Positions 34,947 to 44,212 of a DNA stretch of 64,000 nt are shown piece after piece. Position 1 is the stretch's first letter. Each line of letters opens with the position of its first letter. A program made the position numbers and the translations under genes. Where the stretch lies: NCBI RefSeq assembly GCF_025150245.1, contig NZ_CP102279.1, positions 62,001 to 126,000 on the forward strand. Direction: 5' to 3'. The DNA comes from Dorea formicigenerans (GTDB lineage Bacteria; Bacillota; Clostridia; Lachnospirales; Lachnospiraceae). The notes beneath the pieces were generated by a model. The model saw only the letters and a program-made list of their open reading frames with translations. It did not search any database and was not told where the DNA came from.

Positions 34947-36332
34947 ATGGTAGGAAAGACAGTGAATAAAAGCGTAGACCGTGCATTATTTGAGATTACT
35001 CCGGAGATTCAGCATTTTGCAGGATTGTGTGAGAAGAATAATGCCATTGATAAAGAGCTGTATACTAAGTACGAAGTAAAAAGAGGGCTCCGTGACCTGA
35101 ACGGAAAAGGTGTGCTTGCAGGACTGACCAATATTTCCGATGTATGCGCCAAGAAGATTGTGAATGGCGAAGAAGTTCCATGTGCCGGCAATCTTTATTA
35201 CAGGGGTTACAATATCAAAGATCTGGTTGGCGGTTTCTTGAAAGAAGATCATTTTGGATTCGAAGAGATTGCTTATCTGCTTTTATTTGGTGAACTTCCG
35301 AATAGTTCTGAACTTGAGATGTTCCATGAAACTCTGGTGGAGAGAAGAACGCTTCCTCCGAATTTTGTGCGTGACGTTATCATGAAGGCTCCGAGCGGCG
35401 ACATGATGAACAGTCTGTCCAGAGAAATCCTGAATCTCTATTCCTACGATGATAAAGCAGACGATACGACCATCTCGAACGTACTGAGACAGTGTCTGAA
35501 CCTGATCAGCCAGTTTCCGATGCTAATGGTCTATAGTTATCATGCATATAACTTCCGCATGGGAGAAGACCTGTATATTTATGCACCACAGCCGAATCTG
35601 TCCACAGCTGAGAACATTCTGATGATGCTCCGCGAGGATAAGAAATATACGAAGCTTGAGGCAAGGATCCTGGACATGGCACTGGTGCTCCACATGGATC
35701 ACGGCGGTGGTAATAACTCAACATTTACCACTCACGTAGTTACGTCCTCAGGAACAGATACGTACTCTACAATGTCCGCAGCGATGGCATCTCTTAAGGG
35801 ACCGAAGCATGGCGGTGCCAATATCAAAGTAACGCAGATGTTCGCAGACATGAAGGAAAAAATTTCCGACTGGACGGACGAAGACGAAGTACATCAGTAT
35901 CTGGAAGACCTTTTGGATAAGAAAGCATTTGACCAGAAAGGGCTGATTTATGGCATGGGGCATGCGATTTATTCTGTATCCGATCCGCGTGCGGAGATTT
36001 TCAAGCAATTCGTAGAGCAGCTTGCGAAAGAAAAAGGACGGGAAGAAGAGTACGCACTGTATGCTATGGTAGAGCGCATGGCTCCACAGGTCATCGGCGA
36101 AAAGCGTAAAATTTACAAAGGTGTAAATGCAAATGTGGACTTTTACAGTGGTCTTGTGTATAGTATGCTGGATCTTCCGGCATCTCTTTACACTCCGATT
36201 TTTGCGGCGGCCCGTATTGTAGGCTGGAGCGCCCACAGACTGGAAGAGCTCAAGAATGTAGATAAGATTATCCGACCGGCTTATAAGCCGTTGTCTCCAT
36301 ACCGTGAGTATGTGAAGATGGAAGATCGTTAG
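34947..36332 (+). CDS. Citrate synthase
   Basis: 461 residues, longer than the 370-430 of most citrate synthases, with an N-terminal extension of about 75 residues. Active-site segments are intact: LVLHMDHGGGNNSTFTTHVV, SLKGPKHGGAN with its histidine, GMGHAIYSVSDPRAEI with the second histidine, and NVDFYSGLVYSML with the catalytic aspartate. It condenses oxaloacetate and acetyl-CoA, probably for glutamate supply. ATG follows GGGAGATGATTT and is nearly fused to ksgA. A terminator lies at 36350. Confidence 0.92.
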   Translation: MVGKTVNKSVDRALFEITPEIQHFAGLCEKNNAIDKELYTKYEVKRGLRDLNGKGVLAGLTNISDVCAKKIVNGEEVPCAGNLYYRGYNIKDLVGGFLKEDHFGFEEIAYLLLFGELPNSSELEMFHETLVERRTLPPNFVRDVIMKAPSGDMMNSLSREILNLYSYDDKADDTTISNVLRQCLNLISQFPMLMVYSYHAYNFRMGEDLYIYAPQPNLSTAENILMMLREDKKYTKLEARILDMALVLHMDHGGGNNSTFTTHVVTSSGTDTYSTMSAAMASLKGPKHGGANIKVTQMFADMKEKISDWTDEDEVHQYLEDLLDKKAFDQKGLIYGMGHAIYSVSDPRAEIFKQFVEQLAKEKGREEEYALYAMVERMAPQVIGEKRKIYKGVNANVDFYSGLVYSMLDLPASLYTPIFAAARIVGWSAHRLEELKNVDKIIRPAYKPLSPYREYVKMEDR

Positions 36333-36349
36333 TCTCCGGTAAAAAAAAT

Positions 36350-36390
36350 AAAACCCTGCAGCGGCCCAAAGCTTGCGGGGTTTTACTTTG
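36350..36390. terminator. Terminator after citrate synthase
   Basis: AAAACCCTGCAGC (36350-36362) and GCTTGCGGGGTTTT (36371-36384) form an imperfect GC-rich stem with A-run and T-run flanks, suited to stop transcription from both sides. Confidence 0.65.
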
Positions 36391-36426
36391 TTTTTGATAA
36401 TAAAATTCCGTTTCTTTTACTTAGGA

Positions 36427-36774
36427 TCATACAGCCTGAAGAACTGATTTGTTACGGCTTAGATAGGCGACAAGGATGTCGAAAAATTCACCGGCCGTTG
36501 GACGGACATGTAATGGCCGGAACGAGTAGGACTGAAGCTGATCGTAACCATTTTCCCAACAGACTCTTATAACAGTGCGGATATCACGTTCAACACTTCC
36601 GACTGTCGTCTTATACTTTCTGGCAATCTCCGGATAAAGCTGTTTACTGATAGCAAGCAGATATTCCTCGTCTGTCAGACATAATTCAATCCCATAACTT
36701 AGATAGCGATATCCCCTATATGTAGCACCTACTCCAAGGGTACGGATTACATAGTCAATGTCGTGAGTGTACAT
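36427..36774 (-). CDS. Receiver-less Spo0A C-terminal-domain DNA-binding protein
   Basis: 115 residues that align over their whole length with the Spo0A effector domain: IRTLGVGATYRGYRYLSYGI, then ISKQLYPEIARKYKTTVGSVERDIRTVIR with the recognition helix, then the RPTAGEFFDILVAYL end. There is no phospho-receiver domain. AAAGGGGGAG precedes the ATG on the minus strand. It may bind 0A boxes constitutively, modulate Spo0A, or act on its own targets; which of these cannot be told. It is divergent from the two-component pair at 37003, and the intergenic region holds two 0A-like boxes. Confidence 0.82.
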   Translation of the reverse strand: MYTHDIDYVIRTLGVGATYRGYRYLSYGIELCLTDEEYLLAISKQLYPEIARKYKTTVGSVERDIRTVIRVCWENGYDQLQSYSFRPLHVRPTAGEFFDILVAYLSRNKSVLQAV

Positions 36775-36846
36775 AGAAAACTCCCCCTTTACAAACTAGA
36801 AATTATGAAGTCTAAGTAAGTTTTATCTTTTGGTATTTTATCAAAA

Positions 36847-36904
36847 TTTGTTGAAAATAAAGGGTCTTAGATTTCGTTTACATTATTTTAGACATTTTTC
36901 GACG
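36847..36904. promoter_or_regulatory. Two 0A-box-like sites in the divergent intergenic region
   Basis: TTTGTTGAAAA (36847-36857) differs by one base from the Spo0A box (TTTGTCGAAAA), and TTTTTCGACG (36895-36904) matches its reverse complement well. They lie between the Spo0A-like gene and the OmpR-type regulator. Confidence 0.4.
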
Positions 36905-37002
36905 TTATTCTTGAAAATATTCATCATTTCTTAAGAAATCCATTCCTATGTCTTAAATTTTATTTGCTAATCTTGTATAGTAGATATGAGAGGTGAAATG
37001 AG

Positions 37003-37698
37003 ATGGCAAAAATATTAGTATGTGATGATGATAAAGAGATTGTAGAGGCGATCGAGATATATCTGACCCAGGATGGACATCAGGTTCTGGAAGCTTACGA
37101 TGGAATCGAGGCAGTGGAGATCTTGAAAAAAGAAAGTGTAGATCTTCTGATCATGGATATCATGATGCCGAGAATGGACGGAATCAGGGCAACTTTAAAA
37201 ATTCGCGAGAAGCACAATATTCCGATTATTATTCTGTCTGCGAAATCCGAGGATGCGGACAAGATATTGGGACTTAATATCGGAGCTGATGATTATATAA
37301 CGAAACCATTTAATCCGCTGGAGCTGGTTGCCCGTGTGAAATCACATTTGCGCAGATATATGCAGCTTGGAAGCACGGCGATAAAGGAGAGCGAGGCAAT
37401 CTATACAGTCGGCGGACTGGCGATCAACGATGATCTGAAAGAAGTGACAGTAGATGGCGAGCCGGTGAAGCTTACCCCGATTGAGTACAACATTTTGCTG
37501 CTGCTTGTAAAGCATCAGGGCAAAGTATTTTCTATTGACCAGATATATGAAAATATCTGGAATGAAAATGCGGTGGGTGTTGATAATACAGTGGCAGTGC
37601 ATATTCGTCATATCCGTGAGAAGATTGAGATCAACCCGAAAGAACCAAGATATCTGAAAGTCGTGTGGGGCGTAGGGTATAAGATCGAGAAGCAGTAA
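37003..37698 (+). CDS. OmpR/VanR-family response regulator
   Basis: 231 residues. The receiver has DDD at 8-10, phospho-acceptor D52 in LLIMDIMMPRMDG, and the conserved K in ILSAKSEDADK. The C-terminal winged helix (LTPIEYNILLLLVKHQGKVF, NTVAVHIRHIREKIEINPKEPRYLKVVWGVGYKIE) is OmpR-type. It pairs with the large kinase 51 bases downstream. Targets are unknown; genes for cell-envelope processes are common ones for this group. Confidence 0.92.
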   Translation: MAKILVCDDDKEIVEAIEIYLTQDGHQVLEAYDGIEAVEILKKESVDLLIMDIMMPRMDGIRATLKIREKHNIPIIILSAKSEDADKILGLNIGADDYITKPFNPLELVARVKSHLRRYMQLGSTAIKESEAIYTVGGLAINDDLKEVTVDGEPVKLTPIEYNILLLLVKHQGKVFSIDQIYENIWNENAVGVDNTVAVHIRHIREKIEINPKEPRYLKVVWGVGYKIEKQ

Positions 37699-37749
37699 AA
37701 GCAGGTCGGGGTAAGACCAGTAAGAAAAAGCTAACAGAAGGGAGACGTT

Positions 37750-40392
37750 ATGGAAAAGATATGGCATAAGAAAAAAAAGACCAGAATTTTGTTGATCATA
37801 ATTGCAAATGTTATGGTTATTTCGATGATGCTCGGCGTTATGAGCATCATGTCTTACGCAGAACTTTTCGATGACCTTATAACAGGAAAACTTACGCAGA
37901 GCTATGAAGATTCCTATGACTTTGATACAGAGCTTATGAACAGTGCGTATCAAGTGATGTCCGGCATTGACAGTGAGCAGATGTTTGAGACAGATGGAAA
38001 GATTGACGAGGATAAGCTGGTCGATATTCAGGTATATAACAATAGTGAGACGATCAGTGGTCAGAATGAAAGCGGTCTTTCATATCGATTGGGAGATTTG
38101 TTGAATTGGTATCAGGAATTGATCTACAGTGAGAGTACCAGTTATGTCGGAGATACAAACACGGATTCAGCAGAATTAGAAGGCGACGACGCAGAAGATC
38201 TGAAGGCTCCAATCGTTTGTAAATTATCAGATGGAAGTTATCATTACTATAGCCAGGATGATTTTAATGAAAAGGTGTTAAATGGTGAATTAAAATTTGT
38301 AATGACAGATGGAATAGGTGCGGAGACATCGGAGCAGATCTTAGATGAGCTGGAAAATGTGGATATATCAGATAGAAATGAAATGACGGAAGAGGAAAAG
38401 AATTTTCGGGGAATCGAAGATGCAGAGGGAACTATGCTCTATGTAGATTGCTGGAAATATGATGGAGTGTTATTCCGTGAGGAGGCAGCTCCACTGGAAG
38501 CAGAAAATCTCTTGCAGATAGTTAACGAGAATTCCAACTGGAATGGCAGGCTCAATGAAGCTTATAATATGCTGGAAAGCTGTATTTATCAGATTGGAGA
38601 GCGCTATGCAAATTATGAGAGCCTGACAGAGCAGTATAAAGAAGGAGATAGTAATTTTTTCTATTATTATTTAGATTTAAAGAGTGGAAAAGTCGTCACA
38701 AATCGGGAGGAGCTGGGGCAGGAAAATAATATTAATGATGTTGCTAAAAGTGTTCGTAAGATGGGGAAATATGTCATAGTAAAATCAAAACTGTCAGAGT
38801 TTGAGACGAATATTCAGGAAGCAGATGCAGAACTATGGCAGTCACAGACCGTTTATCTGAGTAATGCAGATAAAGGAGAGTTTGTGTTTATGACAGGTGT
38901 GGATACGAAGTATCCTGTGAAAGATAGTTATTATAAAAATGCACATTTTTATGAAAAGTATAGTCCGTTTGTCCGAGGAGTCAGTGCAGGAATGATTTTG
39001 GCGTTTTTAATATTTTTTGCCAGTGTAGTATGGCTTGTTGTAATCGCAGGTCGAACGGAAAGAGATGGAGAACTGCATTTATATAAATTTGACAGATGTA
39101 AGACAGAAATCGGAGCTGCAACAGTTATATTTGCATGGTTCGTACCGTCACTATTGACCGTGCTTTTCATGGGAGCTGCAGGAATTATCTCCCAGAAAAC
39201 ATTTGCAGTAGGAAATGGTATTCTTTCTTACGAAACATTTTTTGGAGTGATTGGATTCGGAGGACTTGCAGTCTATACATGTAATATGTTTCTCGTTGGT
39301 ATTTTGAGTCTGGCCAGAAGAATAAAAGCAGGAATTGCATGGAAGAACAGTTTTCTGTACAGTGTCGTAGAGTTTGTGAAATTATTGATTCGAAATGCCA
39401 GACACATAGCAAAAATAATTGTTTTATATCTTGCGTATGCAGCAGTACATTGGGTGGCATATCTGGCATCAGGCTGGCCAAGTGCATTTTGGTCATTCGT
39501 GATTTTCATTGTGCAGACAGCAGGATTTGTAATCCTTGTCAACTGGGCAGTCGGACGACAGAAAATTAAAGAAGGTATTGAGAAAATCAGTGAAGGTGAG
39601 CTGGATTACAAGATTGATCTCGAAGATATACATGGAGAACAACGCAAGATTGCAGAACAAGTCAATTCTATCGGAAGCGGACTTGATGCGGCAGTCGAGA
39701 AGAATATGAAAAGTGAGCGGTTAAAGACAGATCTGATTACAAATGTATCTCACGATATCAAGACACCGCTGACATCCATTATTAATTATGTAAATCTCTT
39801 GAAACAAGAAAAATTTGATGATCCGAAGATTCAAAGATATATTGAAGTTCTGGAAGAAAAATCTCAGAGATTGAAGACTTTGACAGAAGATGTTGTAGAA
39901 GCATCGAAAGTCAGCTCAGGTAATATTTCTCTCGAGTTTATGAATATTAATATGATAGAACTCATCCAGCAGACGAGCGGAGAATTTGAAGAAAAATTCC
40001 AGGCCAGAAATCTGACACAAATTATGAACCTCCCGGAAGAAGATGCGATTGTTCGGGTAGACGGAAGAAGAATGTGGCGCGTGCTTGCAAATATTTATAA
40101 TAATGCTGCAAAATATGCTATGGAAGGAACACGCATCTATGCAGATCTGCAGACACTGGACGGAAAAGTAATCTTCAGTCTGAAAAACATATCTGAGCAG
40201 CCACTTAACATTTCCTCGGCAGAAGAACTGACTGAACGATTTATCCGCGGCGACCTGTCACGAAGTACCGAAGGAAGCGGACTTGGATTGTCTATTGCGA
40301 AGACATTGACCACAATGATGGGTGGAACATTTGATTTGTATCTGGACGGTGATCTATTCAAAGTCGTGATTATATTTGATAAAATAGATTGA
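37750..40392 (+). CDS. Large multi-pass sensor histidine kinase
   Basis: 880 residues, about twice the usual size. One membrane segment at residues 12-36, an extracytoplasmic domain of about 370 residues, then roughly six hydrophobic segments between 405 and 600, a short HAMP-like linker (KISEGELDYKIDLEDI), and a HisKA domain with VSHDIKTPLTSIINYVNLL near residue 675. The ATPase has NIYNNAAKYA and GSGLGLSIAKTL. It is the partner of the regulator at 37003. The ligand is unknown; the family is widespread in Lachnospiraceae. GAAGGGAG precedes the ATG. Confidence 0.88.
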   Translation: MEKIWHKKKKTRILLIIIANVMVISMMLGVMSIMSYAELFDDLITGKLTQSYEDSYDFDTELMNSAYQVMSGIDSEQMFETDGKIDEDKLVDIQVYNNSETISGQNESGLSYRLGDLLNWYQELIYSESTSYVGDTNTDSAELEGDDAEDLKAPIVCKLSDGSYHYYSQDDFNEKVLNGELKFVMTDGIGAETSEQILDELENVDISDRNEMTEEEKNFRGIEDAEGTMLYVDCWKYDGVLFREEAAPLEAENLLQIVNENSNWNGRLNEAYNMLESCIYQIGERYANYESLTEQYKEGDSNFFYYYLDLKSGKVVTNREELGQENNINDVAKSVRKMGKYVIVKSKLSEFETNIQEADAELWQSQTVYLSNADKGEFVFMTGVDTKYPVKDSYYKNAHFYEKYSPFVRGVSAGMILAFLIFFASVVWLVVIAGRTERDGELHLYKFDRCKTEIGAATVIFAWFVPSLLTVLFMGAAGIISQKTFAVGNGILSYETFFGVIGFGGLAVYTCNMFLVGILSLARRIKAGIAWKNSFLYSVVEFVKLLIRNARHIAKIIVLYLAYAAVHWVAYLASGWPSAFWSFVIFIVQTAGFVILVNWAVGRQKIKEGIEKISEGELDYKIDLEDIHGEQRKIAEQVNSIGSGLDAAVEKNMKSERLKTDLITNVSHDIKTPLTSIINYVNLLKQEKFDDPKIQRYIEVLEEKSQRLKTLTEDVVEASKVSSGNISLEFMNINMIELIQQTSGEFEEKFQARNLTQIMNLPEEDAIVRVDGRRMWRVLANIYNNAAKYAMEGTRIYADLQTLDGKVIFSLKNISEQPLNISSAEELTERFIRGDLSRSTEGSGLGLSIAKTLTTMMGGTFDLYLDGDLFKVVIIFDKID

Positions 40393-40401
40393 TAAATTTT
40401 T

Positions 40402-40492
40402 AGTTAGGGACGTAGAATTTCGCCAAAGTACTACGTCCCTAACTTTAATTTGCCTTGTCCCCAATCAACTTTTGCCCTGTCCCAAATTGACT
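40402..40492. repeat. GGGAC palindromic element (copy B) with embedded -35
   Basis: AGTTAGGGACGTAG (40402-40415) pairs perfectly with CTACGTCCCTAACT (40431-40444). It is followed by GTCCCCAATCAACTTTTG and CCTGTCCCAAATTGACT, the same motif order, inverted, as at 31978 and 59131. The final TTGACT is the -35 of the next gene. The hairpin may also end transcription of the kinase gene. Confidence 0.6.
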
Positions 40493-40515
40493 TTTTCCCG
40501 TACCGCTAGTACAAT
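40487..40515 (+). promoter_or_regulatory. SigA promoter placed for a leaderless transcript
   Basis: TTGACT (40487-40492), 17-base spacer, TACAAT (40510-40515). The ATG of the next gene is at 40525, so transcription should start within about three bases of it. Confidence 0.65.
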
Positions 40516-40524
40516 ATTACTACT

Positions 40525-41676
40525 ATGAATGAATTAAAAAATATATTAGAACAAAATTTAAATGACAATTTTATATCGGCGGTTTTGAGTAATCCGAGAG
40601 ATGAGAAGCTCTCGGCAAAGGTTAAGGTGCGCCCGGTGCTCATGAAAGATACAAGAGTCTATCAGATGGAGACGTTTCGTGGGAATCAGGCATTTCATGA
40701 GAATTTAAGTGCGGATGAGGCGTGCGAAAAGATGCTGGAGGCTATGGAGAATATGAAGCAGATGCAGCTTGTAACGGTGGATGCGGAATTTTCTGTGCTT
40801 ATCAGCAAGAAGGGAAAGGTTACAATTAAGAAGAAGCAGAAGAAAGCAAAGATGCGCCCGCTGGATCTGAATCATAACCGGAAGAAACAATATATCCTGC
40901 AGGAAGGTGTACCGGTTCCGTTTTTACAGGATCTTGGTGTTATGACGGAGGAAGGAAAGATTGTGCATGCAAGGTTCGACAAGTTCCGGCAGATCAACCG
41001 GTTCCTGGAATTTATCGAGGATATTTTACCACAGCTTGATTCTGGAAGAGAGCTTACAATTCTGGATTTTGGCTGTGGAAAGTCTTATCTTACATTTGCT
41101 ATGTATTATTATCTTCATGAGCTGAAATCTTATGACATCCGGATCATCGGTCTGGATCTGAAGACGGATGTAATCCGGAAATGTAACGAGTTGGCGAAGA
41201 AGTATCAGTATGGTAAGCTGACGTTTCTGGAGGGAAATATTGCAGACTATACGGGCGCGGAGGAAGTAGATATGGTTGTGACACTTCATGCCTGTGATAC
41301 AGCAACGGATTTTGCGCTGGCAAAAGCAATTGGCTGGAATGCGAAGGTTATTTTATCGGTGCCTTGCTGCCAGCATGAACTGAACCGGCAGATGAAGAAC
41401 GATGTGCTTTCGCCGATCATGAATTATGGACTTTTGAAAGAACGTATGGCGGCGCTTGTGACAGATGGATTACGTGCGGAGTATCTAAAGAGGGAGGGAT
41501 ACGACGTGCAGGTTCTGGAATTTATTGACATGGAACATACACCGAAAAATATTCTGCTTCGTGCGGTGAAAACAGGTCGTCGGGCAGACAATGAAGAGAG
41601 CATCCGCGCATGCGAGACATTTCTTCGCGTGACACCGACACTGGGGAGACTGCTAGACGAAAAAGGGGAGCTTTAA
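40525..41676 (+). CDS. Class I SAM-dependent methyltransferase, substrate unknown
   Basis: 383 residues. Motif I is LTILDFGCGKSYLTFAMYYYL near residue 175, with LTFLEGNIADYTG and DMVVTLHACDTATDFALAKA further on; SVPCCQHELNRQM is typical of a conserved family of large Firmicute methyltransferases related to the Methyltransf_32 group, whose members act on RNA or small molecules. No Shine-Dalgarno sequence precedes the ATG and the promoter -10 ends nine bases before it, so the mRNA is probably leaderless. The start agrees with the way homologues begin (an N-terminal helix, then VLSNPR). The next gene begins immediately after the stop. Confidence 0.85.
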   Translation: MNELKNILEQNLNDNFISAVLSNPRDEKLSAKVKVRPVLMKDTRVYQMETFRGNQAFHENLSADEACEKMLEAMENMKQMQLVTVDAEFSVLISKKGKVTIKKKQKKAKMRPLDLNHNRKKQYILQEGVPVPFLQDLGVMTEEGKIVHARFDKFRQINRFLEFIEDILPQLDSGRELTILDFGCGKSYLTFAMYYYLHELKSYDIRIIGLDLKTDVIRKCNELAKKYQYGKLTFLEGNIADYTGAEEVDMVVTLHACDTATDFALAKAIGWNAKVILSVPCCQHELNRQMKNDVLSPIMNYGLLKERMAALVTDGLRAEYLKREGYDVQVLEFIDMEHTPKNILLRAVKTGRRADNEESIRACETFLRVTPTLGRLLDEKGEL

Positions 41677-44109
41677 ATGAAATGGAAAAATCGCGTGATC
41701 CACGCAGGGGTACTGGTTCTGGTATTTCTTGCTGCGGTGGTCATATTTGGCTATGTGACAAATAAAAAGAACAGTAACATGACGACAGATATGGGGGCAG
41801 CAACACGTCCCCAGATTGCGTTTTCTTATAACGGTTATTCGCTCAATGACCTGCCCGGATATAAGAATGAGATGGATTTGACAGGCGTACGTGATTCCAT
41901 CACACCGGTCAGCAATGGCCAGCTTCAGGTCACCATTAAAGCTTATGAAAATGTGATCGACAGCCTGGACTATACGGTTTATTCGATCGATGGCAAAGAA
42001 AAGCTGTTGGAACAAAAGGTGAAGAATCCAGGAGAGAATGCAACGCTGGAAGTAGGAAATGTCGATGGTGAAAATATTTTGTCTGAGGAGCGTATGCTTC
42101 AGATCACGCTGCATATGGACAATCACGACATGTATTATTATACGAGAATCGTGGACGGAGCCAAGTTAAATGCGGCGCCAAGCCTGGATTATGTACAAAG
42201 TTTCCATGAAAATGCACTGGCGAAAGCGGAAGGTGTTGGAATTGGAACGGCGATTGAGCCCAGTGATGAAGGAGACAACACGACATTACAGCATGTGACG
42301 ATCCACTCAGATTACACGCATGTAACATGGGGAGATCTGGCCCCGAAGGTTGATGGAAGTGAGCGTTGGACGATTAAAGAGTTGAACAGCACATATATGG
42401 CAGTGGAGCTGGAATATCGTGTGAACTGTACTGGTGAGGAAAATGAGCAAGACGAATACCAGGTGCGGGAATATTTCCGCGTGCGTTACATTTCCGGAAG
42501 CCAGAAGACATATCTGTTAGATTATGACCGGACGATGGACCAGATATTTGATGCGACGAAGAAGGTGTTGAATGAAAAAGGTGTACTTCTTGGCATCACA
42601 GACAAGAATCCGGTCTACATGGTAAATAAAAACGGAACCGTTGTGTCATTTGTGCAGGCGGGAGAACTATGGAATTATAATCGTGACCGGGATGAAGTTT
42701 CTCTTGTGTTCAGCTTTGCAGATGCGGAGAATACGGATATTCGGAATATGCTGATGCAGCATGATATTAAGATTTTAAATGTAGACGAAAAGGGAAATAC
42801 AACATTTGCCGTATGCGGATACATGAACCGGGGCAGCCATGAAGGTGAGACTGGATCAGCAGTCTACTATTATAATATTGAACAGAATTCTGTTGAGGAA
42901 AAATTATTCGTATCCAGTGACAAGGCTTATGACCGTGCCCAGGAAGAAGTGGGCGGACTGGTCTACTATAATGTAGAAAATGGCTGTCTGTATACGATTG
43001 CAGATGACGTACTCTACAAAATGGATATGAATAAAGGTACGAAAAAGGAGCTTGCGACAGGACTGAATGAAGATCAGTATGTTGCAAGCGAAGATGGACA
43101 TCTGGTAGCTTATGAGAAAGAAGATCCTTCGAAGTCCAAGTCTGTGACAGTTATGAATCTGGAGACTGATCAAGAATATGAAGTGACTTGCAAAGATGGC
43201 GAGTGTATCAAACCACTTGGCTTCATGGATGGTGATTTTGTCTACGGTGTTGCAAAAACGGAAGAAGTCGGAACAACACTGTCAGGAGCCCAGGTCATTC
43301 CGATGTATAAAGTGGAGATTACAAGTAGTAAAGATAAGGTGATCAAAACTTATGAACAGTCAGGAATCTATATGTTAAGTGCTACATTTGAGGATAATAT
43401 GATCACCCTTGACCGTGCGGTAAAAGACGGCGATACTTACACCGGAACAGCACAGGATTATATTACAAGCAGCGAAGAGGCGAAAGAAAGCAATATTTAT
43501 GTGCAGACATATAAAACAGATCTGAAAGAGACACAGGTTCGCCTGACGTATGATGATGGCATTTCTGACAAGGAGCCGAAGCTATTAAAACCGAAACAGG
43601 TGGTACTTGAAAATGTTCCACAGGTCAGTCTGGACCGCAAAAAAGAAACAGACGCATTTTATGTGTATGGTCATGGAAGGCTTCAGGGAACTTATAATAC
43701 TGCAGGAAAAGCGATTCAGAAAGCCAATGACTGTGGCGGAGTCGTGGTTGATGCTGATCAGAATTACATCTGGGAGCGTGGAAACCGCGATCTGAAATAT
43801 TCGATTGACACGGAAGATGCAGATACAGAACAGCTCAGACAGGCACTCGCAGGTGGAAAATCTGTGGTTGATGCAATTACAGAAGTTTATGGAAGCGTGA
43901 TGGATTTAAGTGGCTGTACGATAGACGAACTGCTTTACAATGTTAATCAGGGACGACCGTTAATTGCCGTCTTAGATGCGCAAACAACGCTGATGATTGT
44001 TGGTTATAGTGACGGAATAGTCAGCTGTGAAGATATTGGAAGCGGTGCACGCAGCAATCATGCACAAAGTGACTTTGCAAATGTCAGTGTATATCTGGCA
44101 GCAAAATAG
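41677..44109 (+). CDS. Large membrane-anchored extracytoplasmic protein with propeller-like and papain/C39-like parts
   Basis: 810 residues, ATG directly after the previous stop. One N-terminal membrane segment (VIHAGVLVLVFLAAVVIFGYV), the rest outside. The middle (about 300-620) has repeated beta motifs (GGLVYYNVENGCLYTIADDV, DGHLVAYEKEDPSKSKSV) like a TolB-type propeller. The last 100 residues (MDLSGCTIDELLYNVNQGRPLIAVLD, LMIVGYSD) resemble the C39-like peptidase fold, though a catalytic histidine is not obvious. Conserved in Lachnospiraceae as far as I recall, without known function. A strong terminator follows. Confidence 0.65.
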   Translation: MKWKNRVIHAGVLVLVFLAAVVIFGYVTNKKNSNMTTDMGAATRPQIAFSYNGYSLNDLPGYKNEMDLTGVRDSITPVSNGQLQVTIKAYENVIDSLDYTVYSIDGKEKLLEQKVKNPGENATLEVGNVDGENILSEERMLQITLHMDNHDMYYYTRIVDGAKLNAAPSLDYVQSFHENALAKAEGVGIGTAIEPSDEGDNTTLQHVTIHSDYTHVTWGDLAPKVDGSERWTIKELNSTYMAVELEYRVNCTGEENEQDEYQVREYFRVRYISGSQKTYLLDYDRTMDQIFDATKKVLNEKGVLLGITDKNPVYMVNKNGTVVSFVQAGELWNYNRDRDEVSLVFSFADAENTDIRNMLMQHDIKILNVDEKGNTTFAVCGYMNRGSHEGETGSAVYYYNIEQNSVEEKLFVSSDKAYDRAQEEVGGLVYYNVENGCLYTIADDVLYKMDMNKGTKKELATGLNEDQYVASEDGHLVAYEKEDPSKSKSVTVMNLETDQEYEVTCKDGECIKPLGFMDGDFVYGVAKTEEVGTTLSGAQVIPMYKVEITSSKDKVIKTYEQSGIYMLSATFEDNMITLDRAVKDGDTYTGTAQDYITSSEEAKESNIYVQTYKTDLKETQVRLTYDDGISDKEPKLLKPKQVVLENVPQVSLDRKKETDAFYVYGHGRLQGTYNTAGKAIQKANDCGGVVVDADQNYIWERGNRDLKYSIDTEDADTEQLRQALAGGKSVVDAITEVYGSVMDLSGCTIDELLYNVNQGRPLIAVLDAQTTLMIVGYSDGIVSCEDIGSGARSNHAQSDFANVSVYLAAK

Positions 44110-44135
44110 AAGTGAAATATTTGTTTTGGCATTAC

Positions 44136-44173
44136 GAAGAGCCAGAACCGGCAATTGTCGGTTCTGGCTCTTC
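44136..44173. terminator. Strong hairpin terminator after the 810-residue protein
   Basis: Perfect 15-bp stem GAAGAGCCAGAACCG (44136-44150) / CGGTTCTGGCTCTTC (44159-44173) with an eight-base loop. Confidence 0.7.
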
Positions 44174-44212
44174 TCGATTACAGATTCATTTTGCTCTCGT
44201 GCAATAATCAGA

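Noticed and set aside
44027-44212. Upstream extension of the coiled-coil fragment gene
   Set aside because: It overlaps the end of the previous gene in another frame and runs through its terminator; it has no signal peptide and no ribosome site.
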